Source of the DNA: Mallotus nudiflorus
Taxonomy: Eukaryota; Streptophyta; Magnoliopsida; Malpighiales; Euphorbiaceae
NCBI GenBank assembly: GCA_947683625.1
Contig: CANTUR010000418.1
Location: 930,001-994,000, forward strand
Direction of reading: 5' to 3'
Length of the DNA stretch: 64,000 nucleotides
Each line of letters begins with the position of its first letter. Positions within the stretch are counted from its first letter, which is position 1. A program made the position numbers and the translations under genes. The notes under the pieces are model-generated. The model made no database searches. It was given only the letters and a program-made list of their open reading frames with translations, and had not been told where the DNA came from. Below are positions 37,056-49,924 of this stretch, in pieces.

Positions 37056-38300
37056 ATGAGGAGGCGAGCGTGTGTCGCTCCACTAATCGCTGAGGCTGAG
37101 GATGATGAGTCCTTCCAAGATGAGGTTTTACCTCTTAAGCCGCCAGCTAGGCGCAAAGGTCATAGCAGAGGTAGGCCTCAAGGAGCAGCAGGTCACCATA
37201 AATAAAGAGAGCTACAGGATGAGGAACATATAGAGCCTGAGTATGAGGATCTTCCAGTACCTCCAGTTTCACTGCCTGTTCAGCCTGCCTATCAGTAGGG
37301 TATGTCTGACCTTGAGGTAATATTGTTCTATGATAGAGTTGGTCGTATAGCCTTTGATGGGACTTCTGATCCTCTAGACTTTCTATATACGATAGAGATG
37401 AGGACTCAGACTGCTCACACCAAGTACCAACGGATTATGATAGTTGAGCTATCAATAGAGGGACCAGCCTTAGACTAATTTATCCAGATGATTCAGCCAT
37501 ACATAATGACAATGACCTGGGCTCAGTTCAGAGAGCGATTTATGAGGAGATTCTGCCTAGTGCCACTCCGTATAAGCTACAGACTTCGACTGATTAGTAT
37601 TACCCAAGGTAACAGATCCGTTAAGGACTACACCAGAGAGTTTCTTTGACTCGGTATATATACAGAGGATTTGATGCAAGATCAATACTTCGTAGTTACT
37701 ACTTATGTCACTGGTTTGGGTTCTGCATTTGCTGGTATGCCTACAGCAGGCCTTACTCTAGAGTCGGTGATAGAGTTGGCTAAGGAGATTGAGCCGAGGC
37801 TAGTCAAGCAAGGAGCTATGCCTGATTATTACCAGTTAGGCACTCAGTCGGGTGGATTTCAGATTACTCCATGCTTGAGTTTTCAGATTGGTTTAAGTAG
37901 TCAGCAGAGAGGCCCAACCCAGCAGAGCCAAAGACAACAGCAGAGAGTACATAGGAGCAGTAGACATGGTCATGGAGGTCAACGCAGACCATTCAGATTT
38001 GGGTCAGGTGCTTTGAGCAACAGCAGTGGTCGCAGTTCTAGGTCAGTTGCCAGTGCTTGTCAGACGTGTGGTAGAGTCCATTAGGGACCGTGTTACATGA
38101 CACTGCTGATGTGTTTTCAATGCAAACAGATAAGACACTTTGTTATATCATGTCCCTATTTTGGTTATCAACAACTGCAGATTCTGCGATTTCCACAGCA
38201 GTTGATTGCCAGTGCAATATCAGTTCCTTTTCAATTACCTCCAGCTCAGCACCAGAGTTCTACTCAAATTATTCCTTGACAGGGATGTGGTAGAGGTACT
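37056..38300 (+). pseudogene. gag of the Tekay-type element (broken)
   Basis: The ATG at 37056 is preceded by 'tttgtcttttcaga', a good splice-acceptor-like sequence. The frame encodes a basic start ('MRRRACVAPLIAEAEDDE'), then the gag domain in pieces with stops at about 37203, 37299, 37476 and 37648. The stretch 37671-38084 ('GLGSAFAGMPTAGLTLESV') is the C-terminal gag. The CCHC zinc knuckle at 38112-38153 (C-x2-C-x4-H-x4-C) is intact but lies in a different frame from the preceding segment. Confidence 0.78.
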
Positions 38301-39125
38301 AGAGGAGGTACTAGAGGTTTTGGCCAGGCTTCTACCAGTCAGTAGGGAGGTTGAGGTCAGGCCAGAGTTTTCCATCTTACTCAGTAGGATGCTCAGGCAT
38401 CTAATGCAGTTATGGCAAGTATTATTTCTGTTTGTTACTTGGATGCATGGGTTCTGTTTGATCCTAGTGCCATGCATTTGTTTGTATATCCTGTTTTTAC
38501 TTTCAAGTCTTGTTGGCAAGCTTCGAGGATGGCTTTTCCTTTGTCTGTCACCACTCCTCTAAGTGATTCTTTGGACACCGATGTTATTCTTTTTAGTTGT
38601 CCAGTTCTTATCGGAGGTAGAGAGTTGCCCGCTGATTTAGTATTATTGAATGTGATGGAATTCAATGTATTATAATTATAGATTAGTTATCTCAGCATTA
38701 TGTCATGGTGGATTGTCAGAGTAAAGAGTTGACTTTTAGAATTCATGATGAAGAAGAGTTTAAGTTTATGGGTGATAAGAGTTCTGTACCTCAGAATCTC
38801 ATTTTCATTATTATGGCTAGGAAGTTGCTGAGGAAGGGTTGTCAGGATTATTTAGCATTAGTCAGGGATACTTTAGTGGAGAAGTTATCACTTATAGATG
38901 TTCCTATTGCTTGTGAATTTTTTGATATTTTTCTTGAGGAGTTGCTAGGTTTACCACCTCATAGAGAGATTTAGTTCTGTATAGATGTGGTTTCAGGCAC
39001 TACCCCCTATTTTAATGCCACCCTACAGAATGGCTCCTGCAGAGTTGAAGGAGCAGTTGCAAGAATTGCTTGATAAGGGTTTTATTAGACCCAGTGTTTC
39101 TCCTTAGAGTGCACCAGTCCTATTT
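38301..39125 (+). pseudogene. Protease and linker of the Tekay-type element
   Basis: The frame 38412-38675 carries 'VLFDPSAMHLFV', the retropepsin active site of this lineage with Asp kept but the usual Gly changed to Ser. It then runs through 'LPADLVLLNVMEFNVL' to a stop. The linker to RT (38705-38974, 'LVEKLSLIDVPIACEFFDIF') is in another frame and ends in TAG before the RT entry motif 'APVLFMKKKDG'. Confidence 0.75.
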
Positions 39126-40276
39126 ATGAAGAAGAAGGATGGTACCCTGAGACTGTACATTAACTACAAAGAGTTTAATAAGGTGACAGTAAAGAACAAG
39201 TATCCTCTCTCAAGGATAGATGACTTGTTTGATCAGCTACATGGCGCACAGTTCTTTTCCAATATTGATTTAAGGTTAGGTTATCATCAGTTACGGATCA
39301 GTGAAACCGATGTTCCTAAAATGACATTTCGCACTCGATATGGCTATTATGAGTTTTTGGTAATGTCTTTTGGTTCGACTAATGCACCATCAGCTTTTAT
39401 GGATCTAATGAATGGGGTATTCAGACCATTTTTAGGTCAGTTTATGGTAGTCTTCATTAATGATATATTGGTGTATTCAAAGAGTATGGAGGAACATGTA
39501 TATCACTTGAGGATTGTACTGCAGACACTAAAAGAACATCAGCTTTCTGCTAAATTCTCGAAGTATAATTTCTGGATGGAGAGTATTGCATCTCTTAGAC
39601 ACGTGATGTCTAAAGAGGTATGCAGGTTGATCCATAGAAGATTGAGGCAGTGTCTGAGTGGCCTAGACCGACTTCAGTTATGGAGATTCAAAGTTTTTTG
39701 GGTTTAACTGGGTACTATAAGAGGTTTGTATAGGATTTTTCTAAAATTTCAGCTCCTATGACCCGCTTGACTCAGAAGAATGTAAGGTTTGAGTGGTTAG
39801 AAGCTTGTAAGAATAGCTTTCAGTTATTAAAGGAAAAGTTGACCATAACTCCAATTTTAGCTTTGTCTAATGGAGTAGACAAGTTCACAGTGTATTCTGA
39901 TGCCTCTAGAGTTGGCCTAGGTTGTGTGTTGATGCAAAATGGTAGGGTAATAGCCTATGCTTCAAGGCAGTTAAAGAAGCATGAATAGAATTATCCTACC
40001 CATGATCTAGAGATGACTGCAGTAATCTTTGCTCTCAAGATCTAGAGACATTATTTGTATGGGATGACTTATGAGATTTTTACGGATCACAAGAGTCTTA
40101 AGTACATTTTCCAGCAAAGAGATTTGAATCTGAGGCAGAGGAGATGGTTGGAATTATTTAAAGATTATGACTATAAGATTCTTTATCATCCAAGCATGGC
40201 TAATGTGGTAGCAGATGCCTTAAGTAGGAAGTCCTCAGGTAGTCTTGCTCACATAGTATGGAGAGGAGACTATTAA
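39126..40276 (+). pseudogene. Reverse transcriptase and RNase H of the Tekay-type element
   Basis: 39126-39707 is open RT: 'KKKDGTLRLYINYKEFN', 'FSNIDLRLGYHQLRI', 'TRYGYYEFLVMSFGSTNAP'. The catalytic box reads FINDILVYS (39453-39479), with the first of the two catalytic Asp changed to Asn, so the polymerase should be dead. A frameshift follows near 39590-39700. RNase H is at 39758-39988 ('YSDASRVGLGCVLMQ') and 40055-40276 ('TDHKSLKYIFQQRDLNLRQR'), split by stops at 39986 and 40043. Confidence 0.83.
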
Positions 40277-40429
40277 TCCAAGAGTTACACTAGTTAGTGG
40301 ATCAAGGTCTGATAATGAAGGTGAGTAGATATGGTGGACTGCTAGCTCAGTTTAAGGTGTGATCTGTGCTGAGGGATAGGATTAAGGCAGCTCAGAGCTG
40401 AGATCCTATTCTGGAAGAGTTTGTAGAGA

Positions 40430-41400
40430 ATCTTCGAGCAAGGAAGTTCACTGATTTCACACTTGATGATGAAGGTATTTTGTGGATCAATGGTAAATTG
40501 TGTGTTCCTGATGTGGATGATTTAAGAGTAGAGATCCTTGAGGAAGCACATTCTACAACTTACAGCATACATCCAAGTGTCACTAAGATTTACCATAGTA
40601 TCAGAGACTTATACTGGTAGGATGGACTAAAGAAGGATGTCACTGATTATATTGCTAAATGTTTAATGTGTCAGCAGGTGAAAGTTGAACATCAGAAGCC
40701 TTCTGGGAAGCTTCAGTCTCTTCCTACTCTTAAGTGGAAGTGGGAAAGGATTACTATGAATTTTATGGTTGGTTTACCTCATTCCAAGGATGGATACGAT
40801 TCCATTTGGGTGATTGTAGATAGGTTGACCAAGTCTGCACATTTCTTGCCTGTGAAAGCCACTTATTCTGTAGCTAGATTAGCAAAGCTGTATATGAAGC
40901 ATATTATGTTGCTTCATGGAGTACTTATGTCCATTGTGTCAAACAGAGGTTTAGTGTTTACCTCTCATTTTTGGCAGAAGTTACAGGAAGCAATGGGCAC
41001 CAAGTTGGATTTCAGTACTGCTTTTCATCCTCATACATATGGTCAATCTGAAAGGATGATCCAGACACTGGAAGATATATTGAGGATGTGTGTTTTGGAT
41101 CTAGGAGGTAGCTGGGAGGATCATTTTCCATTCATCGAGTTTGCATATAATAACAGCTACCATAGCAGTATTGGAATGGCACTATATGAGGCTTTGTAAG
41201 GAAGGAAGTGTAGATCCCCTCTGAGTTGGGATGAGATTGAAGAGAGAGTTTTGACTGGATCCAAGATGGTTCAAGATGCTGCAGAGAAAGTTACTATAAT
41301 CAAGAGGAGCCTAGAGACCACAGTTAACAGATAGAAGAGCTATGCGGATCCTAGACGTAAAGATGTGGAGTTCCAGTAGGAGACTGTGTTTTGAAGGTGT
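40430..41400 (+). pseudogene. Integrase of the Tekay-type element
   Basis: The zinc domain begins near 40530, and its C-x2-C ('CLMC') is kept at about 40660. A stop lies at 40618. 40666-41199 is open core: the first catalytic Asp is Asn (codon 40759, 'TMNFMVGLP'), the second is also Asn (codon 40942, 'VSNRGLVF'), and the Glu is kept (codon 41050, 'GQSERM'). Two of three catalytic residues are therefore lost through G-to-A type changes. After 41199 the frame is broken. Confidence 0.83.
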
Positions 41401-41815
41401 CTTCGATGAAGGGCATTATAAGATTTGGTAAGAAGGGTAAGCTAGCACCGAAATATATTGGACTATTCAAGATTCTGGAAAGAGTTGACACTGTTGCATA
41501 TCGGTTGGCTTTGCCTCCGATTGGCTTTGCCTTCGAGTTTGTCTCGAGTGCATCCAGTGTTTCATATCTCGATGCTGAGGAAGCATATTTCAGATCCTTC
41601 ACACGTGTTGCAGCCTGATAGTGTGGAAGTGAGTGAAGACCTGACGTTCAAGGAAGAACCTATTGCGATCATAAACTATCAAGTTTGACAATTGCGTTCA
41701 AAGCAAATTTCGATGGTCAAGGTGTTGTGGTGAAGCAACAAAGTGGAAGAGCACACCTAGAAGACTAAAGCTGAAATGCGAGCTTCTTACCCGTATCTCT
41801 TTCCTCATTGACTCT
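41400..41815 (+). pseudogene. Integrase C-terminus and chromodomain
   Basis: 'RFGKKGKLAPKYIGLFKIL' is the GPY/F-type segment of chromovirus integrases. 'VHPVFHISMLRKHI' follows. The chromodomain is readable at about 41634-41812: 'EDLTFKEEPIAII', 'LRSKQISMVKVLW' and a region ending 'YPYLFPH' before TGA, with three internal stops. Chromodomains of this kind direct insertion toward particular chromatin. A partly duplicated 'LALPPIGFAF' stretch at 41500-41540 suggests a small tandem duplication. Confidence 0.75.
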
Positions 41816-41869
41816 TGTAATTATTCTTTTCTTGAATTCAAGGACGAATTCTTATGAGGAGGAAAGCCT
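41816..41869 (+). other. Polypurine-tract region of the Tekay-type element
   Basis: 'atgaggaggaaagcc' directly before the 3' LTR fragment is the expected plus-strand primer site. Confidence 0.65.
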
Positions 41870-42838
41870 ATAATGACCTATATTTTTAAATTATTTTATT
41901 TTAAAATGGAATATGCAGTGTTAATAAAATTTAAAGTTAAATTTGATTATTTTATTTTTATTTTACTATTTTACAATTAATTATTATTATACTACGTTTA
42001 AATAAATTTCCTACATAAAAATAATATTTTGGGTTATTTGATTTGCAAGATTATTTTAGTATTTTTATTCTATTACTGTTTCATTAATTTCCCTAATTAT
42101 TTTATTAATAAATTATTTTATTAATTGTATTATTATTTTATGTGTTATATATTATAATAATTAGGGTTTATTAATATTTTATGTGTGTGTGTGTTATATA
42201 TGTGGTCTAAATTTAAGTTATATATTATATTATTATTAAATAACATTTATTTAATTATATAATATAATATTATATACATAAAAATATATACATACATTCA
42301 TATAAACACAAAACACATGCACATATACCTACCTACCCGAAAACCACCGAAGCCCTCACTTCCCCTCTGCCCGTCACCCGCCTGTTCCTTCACCGTCAGT
42401 GTGCCATTCGGCCTTCTAGTAGCTCCAGTCACCTTCCACCACCTCCTCCTTCTTCTCCGGCGAGCTGCAGATCGGCGATAATAAGGAGAAACTGAAACTC
42501 TTCTCTCCATCGTTCCTAACGTTTTCGACCACTTTTTTCCTCACTGCTTGTCTTGCTCTCTTCCCCTTTTGTCGATGAGTGTGAATCCAAGCTCCTTTTA
42601 GCTTAAAAACTCGATTTGGTTAGGTGTTGAATGATTTTTAGATTTCAGTTCATTAGGGTTTTGAATTTTTTTTGGGTTGTTAATGGTTGATTCACATAAA
42701 ATTCCTTTACAAATGTTGATTCTAGTAGCTTAATCTACTTCCATGAATTTTTCTGTGATTTTTAGAATTTATTTTCATTTTTGTGAATTTTTTGAATATT
42801 TTATTATTATTTTATTAATTTTCATAAATTAATTATAT
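41870..42838 (+). repeat. 3' LTR of the Tekay-type element, truncated
   Basis: Starts TATAATGACC (the first G of TGTAA is mutated) and matches 33459-34500 closely, apart from the missing TA microsatellite. At 42838 homology to the 5' LTR stops in mid-LTR and a new LTR start, TGTTATAACC, follows. The remaining two thirds of this LTR are not found in place. Their end appears to have been replaced by recombination (see 42839-49448). Confidence 0.82.
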
Positions 42839-45800
42839 TGTTATAACCTGAGTTTTTAAATTATTTTAATATAAAATAAGATATGCAGTGTTAATAATTT
42901 TAAAATTTATATTTGATTATTTTACTATTTGTGAATTATTATCATTATTATTTTATGTTTAATTAATATATTTTACGTAAACATGTCTTTAAATTATTTT
43001 TATTTCGAGAAATAGTATTTTATTTAACCTTTAAATTAGAGTATTTATATTTTAATATATTATTTTAATGAATTATATTGTTGACCTAAATTTTTGTGAA
43101 TAATGCATTATTTTTACATGCATGAATAAGATTAAGGTTTAATAATTATATAATGTGTATATATTGTATTTTATTTGTGTTATATATATATATATTTAAT
43201 TATGCATGTGTTATAAATGTGTGGTGTGTGTTTAATGTGTATATAATATAAAGTTTATAATATTATAATATAATATAAAGTTATAATATATATATATATA
43301 TACACACACACACATAAACATAAAACAAAAGAAAAACCTCATTTCTTCTTCCCTTCAACCCGTCCCTTACCCTCACCGTCACCCTCATCGCCTGTCATCC
43401 CATTTTTAGGCCGTTGGTGTGCCTCCTGGAGCTCCGCCCCTCTAGCTAGCAGCTCCACTGCCTCCTGTTGTCTTCTCCAGCGCTGGCAGCAGCTTGGGAA
43501 CCATTTTTGGCCATAAGTCTCCCTCTTCGCCGTTCCTCACAATTTCGGCCACCAAACTTGGTGATTCTAGTGCTATTGGACTCCTTAGACTCCCTAGTGA
43601 AAGATTCTAAACTTCCTTTTGCATAAAAACTCGATTTGGTAAGGTTTTAAGCTAGTTTTCAATTTTGACCATTTTTGGTTCTTAATTTTTTTGAACTTCA
43701 TTCTTTGTGATTCAAGCTTAATTCCTTCACAAATATTTCTCCCCTTAGCTTAATCTACCTTTGGGTATTTTTTTATAATTTTTGGAATTTATTTTGATTT
43801 TTGTGAATTTTGTATTATTATTTTATTATTTTCATAAATTAATTAAATAAATTGTGAAATTGGGATTTTTAGTGTTTTTGAAGGTTGATATTAATTTTAG
43901 GAATTAATTTATAATTTTTGTGATTTTTTTCTAATTATTATAACTTTATTTAGTTTATGTCAATTTTTGAAATATAGGTTATATATGTATTTTGTTAAAA
44001 TTAATTGGTTAATTGAGTATAATTATTTATTTTATTGAATTATATGTTGAGAAAATAATTTTAGAGTAATTATATATTTTTTATTGAATTTTTGGGTATT
44101 TATAGTATATTATGTGAATTTTTATATATTAGGGGTATTTCGGTAATTTGATAGTAATTTTAGTTTAATATTAAGTTTAATTGGTTTTAATAATTATTTG
44201 AGGTATAAAAATTATTTTTAAAAATTATTTACTATTTTTAACTAATTAAAACTATTTTTCAAAAATTATTTTCAAATTATATATAATATACTATTTTTGT
44301 AAATAAATGGGTTTTTAGTAATTTTTAGTATGTTTTTGGACTAATTGAGTAATTTGGATTTATAAAACGAATTTTCATTAATATTTGTGAATGTATCGAG
44401 ATATATCGATTTTAAATAATATTATATTAATATTAGGGTTTCTAAGTAATTTCGGGTAAAATAATTACTTTTAATGTTTTAATATTTAAATTGCTATATT
44501 TTAGTACTTAAAGGGCATTTTTGGTATTTATAGAATTTTAATATATTTTTTGTGTATTTTCTTGTGAATTGTGAAACTCAGTCGATGGAATTTGCAGTTT
44601 GGGATCCCGACTGAGGGTTATGTGAATGTTTTGTGAATTCTATTCAAAATGTATTTTTCTTGTAGGACTGACTCTACTTTTTAAGTAGAGAGATGTGCAT
44701 TTTACAGAGGAGGTTCTGCCAAATTTTTGGTAGAATTTCCGTAAAATATGACATCGGGTCTATTCGTATTCTCTGTTTGTGTTTATAATCCTAAATCGAG
44801 TCTCTAGAAGTTAAGTTAGAATTATACTGATTTTTGTGTTATTATTTATTTGTTAGTTGTGTCGAGACCGAGGCCTAGTGAACCAGGCCCGTCGGATCCG
44901 TCTCAAGGAGCACACAACTATGAGTTATTATAATGTATATGCATTGCTTAGGTTGCATAATTTAGACTTCTATGTTTTAAATATAAATTTTTGCATAATT
45001 GCCTATTTGAATATTTAAGTATATTTTAGGTATACTTTTAGTATATTTTTTGTATATTATGAAATAAATGCATATTTTCCTTTTCAATTAAATATGGCTT
45101 GTTTTTAAATATATTATTGGTTGAATTTAATATGTTTCGTGATTTATTTGAGTTGATTACACATATATATACCTGAAATATACTTATTTTATTTTAGGTA
45201 TATTTCTAGTATATATATGATATATTTGTTTATTTTAAATATCATTATGCATCATTTATTTTCTTGAATGTATGTTTTAATATAAATGAAGGATATCGCT
45301 AAAATGTGCTTCCTATTAGGCAACACTAAGACCGAATACATACCGATGTGATAGATGATAGGTTGAATTACTAACTTATTTGGGGAAAATATGATTGATT
45401 TAATTGATGTGAGACGTGATTGAGAGTGTGATTGCTGGATCTCGGTTGACCAAGTGTCTCGGGGCCAATTACACTAACAGTCAGACTGCTAAAGCTCGAT
45501 CGACTTAGTGTCTCGGGCTAATCTATTGTCCAGATGGATTAAGTGAATTTACTTGGAACTAAGTGAGCCATTATGGCTAGAGTGATTTCTATTGTTATTT
45601 GAGATTGCGATCATTTAGGGTTCTATTTGATCCTTCAAAACTTATATTTTTCAGTATCATAAAATAAAGTCATTTTCAGTATCTGTGTGAATTGCTTGCA
45701 TACATATATTTATTATATACATATGATTGATTGCATGTGTCATATAGGAGATGTGTGTATATATATTATAACAATTCACTCAGTAAGGTCTGACTCCCCT

Positions 45801-48800
45801 GTCACGACCCAAAACAGGGGCCATGACTGGCGCTAGGGAACGGGAATTCTTTCGAATCCGGAACCCGTAGCAAGCCTAAAATAAAATAAAACATACAATA
45901 ATAATAATAACAACAGCTTAATGCAGCGGAAATAAAATCATAAATATCAAAATAATATCCATGTCTCATATATAAATAAATCCTTTGAATACACATCCAG
46001 TTCAAATCCATAAAATACATATCTCATATAAGTACAATACATCAAACCCATAATTTATTTATAACTACTGCAGTGTCTAGATTATAAAAATAAAACTCAA
46101 GACTCAGATAAGCAGTTTACATAAAGAAGCCGGGGCGGAAGAAATCCGGCGTACAGGCCTGCTACTGAGGTCTAACGAAGATGACTCTCCTAAAAAATGG
46201 TCAACAGAGGGGAGTCAGACCTCACTGAGTGAATTACTATAATATATATACATGCATACTAAATGACAATGCATACAATCAACAGTATATATCTAATATG
46301 TACATTTACAGGCAATTGCACACAAATGCAATAAAATCCTTTTATATATTTTTACTGAAATTCACAGTTTATGAAGGATCAAATAGAACCCTAGAATATC
46401 GCAACCTCAAAACAGTGTTAGACAACACTCTAGCCATACAGGCTCACTTATTCCAATATATTCACTTGTTCCATTTGGACAGTAGACTGACCCCGAGACA
46501 CTAAGTCAACCGAGCTCCGGCAGTCTGACTGTCAGTGTGATTGGCCCCAAGACACTTGGTCAACCGAGCTCCAGCAATCACACCTCCAAACCATATCTCA
46601 CACATCAAATAATCATAACCAATCAATATCCACAAATAGGTTAGTAATATAGCCTAAATGCTATAAGCGTACCGGTACGTACTCGGTCCTAGTGCTGCCC
46701 GCTAGGTAGCACGTTCTATTGATATCCTTCATTATAATTATAAAACATACATTCACAAATAAATGACGCATGAATTGAATAAAATAGCAACATAAACCAT
46801 ATATATACTAAAAATATACCAAAAGTAAACCAGGTATATTTCGAGTATATATACGTCGAATAAATCCAATTAAATTACAAAATAAGCTAGAAATGTATTT
46901 AAAAACATTTTAGACATAAATGGTTAATAAAGCATGCATATAATTTAATATATACCAAAAATAAACCAAAAGTAAACTAAAAATAAACTTAAGTACTAAT
47001 CAAATTATTTATGCATATTTAATCAAAATAAAACATGCATTTCTAAATCATGCACCCTAAAACATATATATATAAAATAGTAACTCACACTTAGTGCGCT
47101 CCTCGAAACGGGTCCGACGGGCCTGGTCCACTAGGCCTCGGTCTCGGTGCAACTAAACATACAAAGATAACGGACATTAGAATAAACCTAACAGAAAATC
47201 CTAGAAACTCGATCTAGAATATTAGACACAGAAACAGAATTAGGGTTCGACCGGACATCACGTTTTATGAGAATTCTACCAAAAATTCAGCAGAACCTCC
47301 CCTGTAAAACAGACATCTCTCTACTCAAAGAGTAGAGCCGGCCCTACAAAGAAATACACTTCAAAAAACAGACACAAAAACACATCCACAACCCCTCGGT
47401 CGGACTCCAAACTACAGTTTACCAACCGGGGTCCACAATCACAGAATATTTATGAAAATATCAAAAATGCCCTTACAACATAGAAATACATTTTATAAGT
47501 ATAAATTACATAATTAACCTTAAAACATAGTAAAAACCGATAAAAACTCATTTTATTTAGAAAAATCGTATATTATATATATAATTGAAAATAATTCACG
47601 AAAAATAGTTTTAATTAGTTAAAAATACTAAATAATTTATAGAAATCATTTTTATACCTTAAATAATTATTAAAACCAATTAAATTACATTTTTAGTCCA
47701 TTTAGGGTAAAATTACCAAAATACCCCTATAAATTTTAAATATACTAAAATTCATTCAAAAATTCACCAAAAATAGTATAATTATCCAAAATTAATTTTA
47801 TCAACACATTTATCAATAATATCAATAATTAAACTCAATTAACCAATTAATTTCAATTAAAAACATAATTAACCTAATTTTTCCAAAATTACATAAACCT
47901 AATTAAATTCAAATAAATACATAGAAATTCATAAAAATTCCAAATAAATTCCTATAATTCATTTTAACACCTATATTTATCATAAAACACAATTTCATAA
48001 TTTATTTAATTAATTTCTGAAAATTAGAAAATAATATTAAAATATTCAAAAATACCCAAAAATCAAAATAATCTCCAAAAATTCTAAAAAAATTCACACA
48101 TGAATATTAAGCTACTAGGATCAACATTTGTTAAGGTAATTTTCATGAATCAATCAAATTGAAGTTCAAAAAATCAAAAACCCTAAAATGGCCGAATTCA
48201 AAAAATCAAAACCTAAGCAAATCAAGACCATTTTAAGTGAAACAAAGCTTGGAATCACACTCACCGGAGCTCAAGGAGAAGAAAGAGACCGGCAGTGTTG
48301 AAAACGGTGGCCGGGAATCGCCGTGAACGACGTTGCTCCAATTTTCGGCTTCTCTGGCCAAAAATGACTCCCAGACGCCGGAATCAGCTGCAGCAAGCGA
48401 CGAAAGAGGCTGAGGAAGGAGGCGGCACGCCAGACGGCACACCAACGGCAAGAAAATGGGACTGCAGCGACCGAAACGGTGAGGGAAGTGATCGGGAGTG
48501 AGGGAGAAGCTCGGGTGGCAATTTGGTAATTATATCAAACTTTAATTTTTGTTAAATATTAAATGTATATATGTATATATATATACCTTATATTATATAT
48601 TAAAATAATATTAAATCACACACATTAAATATACACCACACACATATAATTTAATATTTTAATAATTTAATACACCTAAAAATAATTAATTAATATTAAA
48701 ATAAATTAATAAATAATAAAATATTAGGGTAATATTAATTAAACCCTAATTAGTTAAATAAATACACATATATACATTATTTAGTATTTTCAAAATATGT

Positions 48801-49448
48801 ATGAGTTCATGCAAGTCCGGAAATCTATTAAAATAATTAATAATACATAATTTACATGAAAATTTCCCCGAAAATAGAATTCTCGAGAAAATTTTACGTA
48901 AAGCACTTAAAATAATACACAATAATTAAAATAGGTTTTAAATACATATCAACTCATAAAAATATCATAATTATACATAAAATTATTAACACTGCATATC
49001 CCGATAAAATATTAAAATATTTAAAAACACGGGATATTACATCCCCTCAATTGATATTTTTAAAGGAGAGTCTTCTTCTTCAGACCTCAGCAGTAGGCCT
49101 ATCCGTCGGATTTCTTTCGCCCTGACTCTATTATGTAAATCATCTACCTAGTTCTATATTGTACTCTAGAAACTACAATAGTTGTATTTGTATCGGTTGT
49201 GGGTTGTATTTATATTTACTGATTGTGGTTTTAATTCAGAGAAGCCTGTCTCTGAATGTTGTACTAATATGTTTTATGATATGAGAATTTTATTTTATCA
49301 TATGGATTTGAGATTTAAATTCTGATGCATATTTATTTATTTATTTTATTTATTGCATGTTTTTATTTTAAGTCTTGCTATGGGTTCAGGATTCGAAAGA
49401 ATTCTCGTTCCCTAGCGTCAATCATGGCCCCCGATTTGGGTCGTAACA
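42839..49448 (+). repeat. Chimeric Tekay-type LTR, itself interrupted
   Basis: Starts TGTTATAACC and totals 3368 bp once the reverse solo LTR is removed. From 42839 to about 45490 it is a diverged relative of the 5' LTR. From about 45535 to 45799 and from 49042 to 49448 it is nearly identical to the 5' LTR (36170-36855) and ends with the same terminus and target duplication as the host element. This mosaic fits insertion of a related element into the 3' LTR, followed by unequal recombination between its LTR and the remaining part of the host LTR. Confidence 0.75.
45800..49041 (-). mobile_element. Reverse-oriented Tekay-type solo LTR
   Basis: 3242 bp. The minus strand begins TGTAATATCCCG at 49041 and ends GGGTCGTGACA at 45800. 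It is flanked by a perfect 5-bp duplication TCCCC (45795-45799 and 49042-49046). It contains the same GC-rich islands as the other LTRs in mirror order (48500-48235, 47420-47260, 47150-47095, 46605-46440) but no internal region. It is thus a solo LTR left by LTR-LTR recombination, and it is younger than the chimeric LTR it interrupts. Confidence 0.88.
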
Positions 49449-49924
49449 ACAAGAAATATAAAAATATTGTGTAGTGTGATGTGGTCGCTATGGATGCCTT
49501 TCATTTGTTGTTAGGATGGTCGTGGCAGTATGACAGGGACATGACACATATTGGGAGAACTAATACTTATAGCTTTATCTTTAATGGGGTTAAAATTGTA
49601 TTACTGCCTAAACAACAAGTGGATATACCTAAACTAGCTAGTAGAACTAGTACTCTATTGTCTTTGGCTCAATTCGATAGGGAACTACAAGAGTCAGACA
49701 TAGGGTATATGCTGTTAGGAAAGGAGGTGGCTGAGCCCATTACAATCCTAGAAGTTATAATTCCCTTGGTTATAAAATTTAATGACTTATTTCCTAATGA
49801 ACTTCTTGACGGTTTGCCCCCACTCCATAACATTCAGCATCATATTGACTTGGTGCCTAGAGTGGCGTTGCCAAACAGACCACATTATAGGATGAGTCCC
49901 AGTGAGCATAAGGAGTTACATTGA
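49449..49924 (+). pseudogene. C-terminal protease and start of RT, outer element (resumed)
   Basis: Picks up the protease frame after the nested insertion: 'CDVVAMDAFHLLLGWSWQYD', 'HIGRTNTYSFIFNG'. It then runs into the linker ('LLDGLPPLHNIQHHIDLVP') and ends at TGA 49922, before the RT core. A stop near 49471 precedes the readable part. Confidence 0.82.

Larger units (their letters stand above)
33459..49448 (+). mobile_element. Tekay-type chromovirus nested in the outer element
   Basis: It begins TGTAACGACC and ends GGTCGTAACA. Flanking 5-mers GCAAG (33454-33458) and ACAAG (49449-49453) match at four of five positions, and the host protease frame reads on across the gap. It comprises a 3.4-kb 5' LTR, a primer site, gag, protease, RT, RNase H, integrase and a C-terminal chromodomain. 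The chromodomain and very long LTRs point to the Tekay/Del lineage. The 3' end is complex: a 969-bp LTR fragment, then a chimeric LTR that contains a reverse solo LTR. All frames are broken. Confidence 0.88.
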
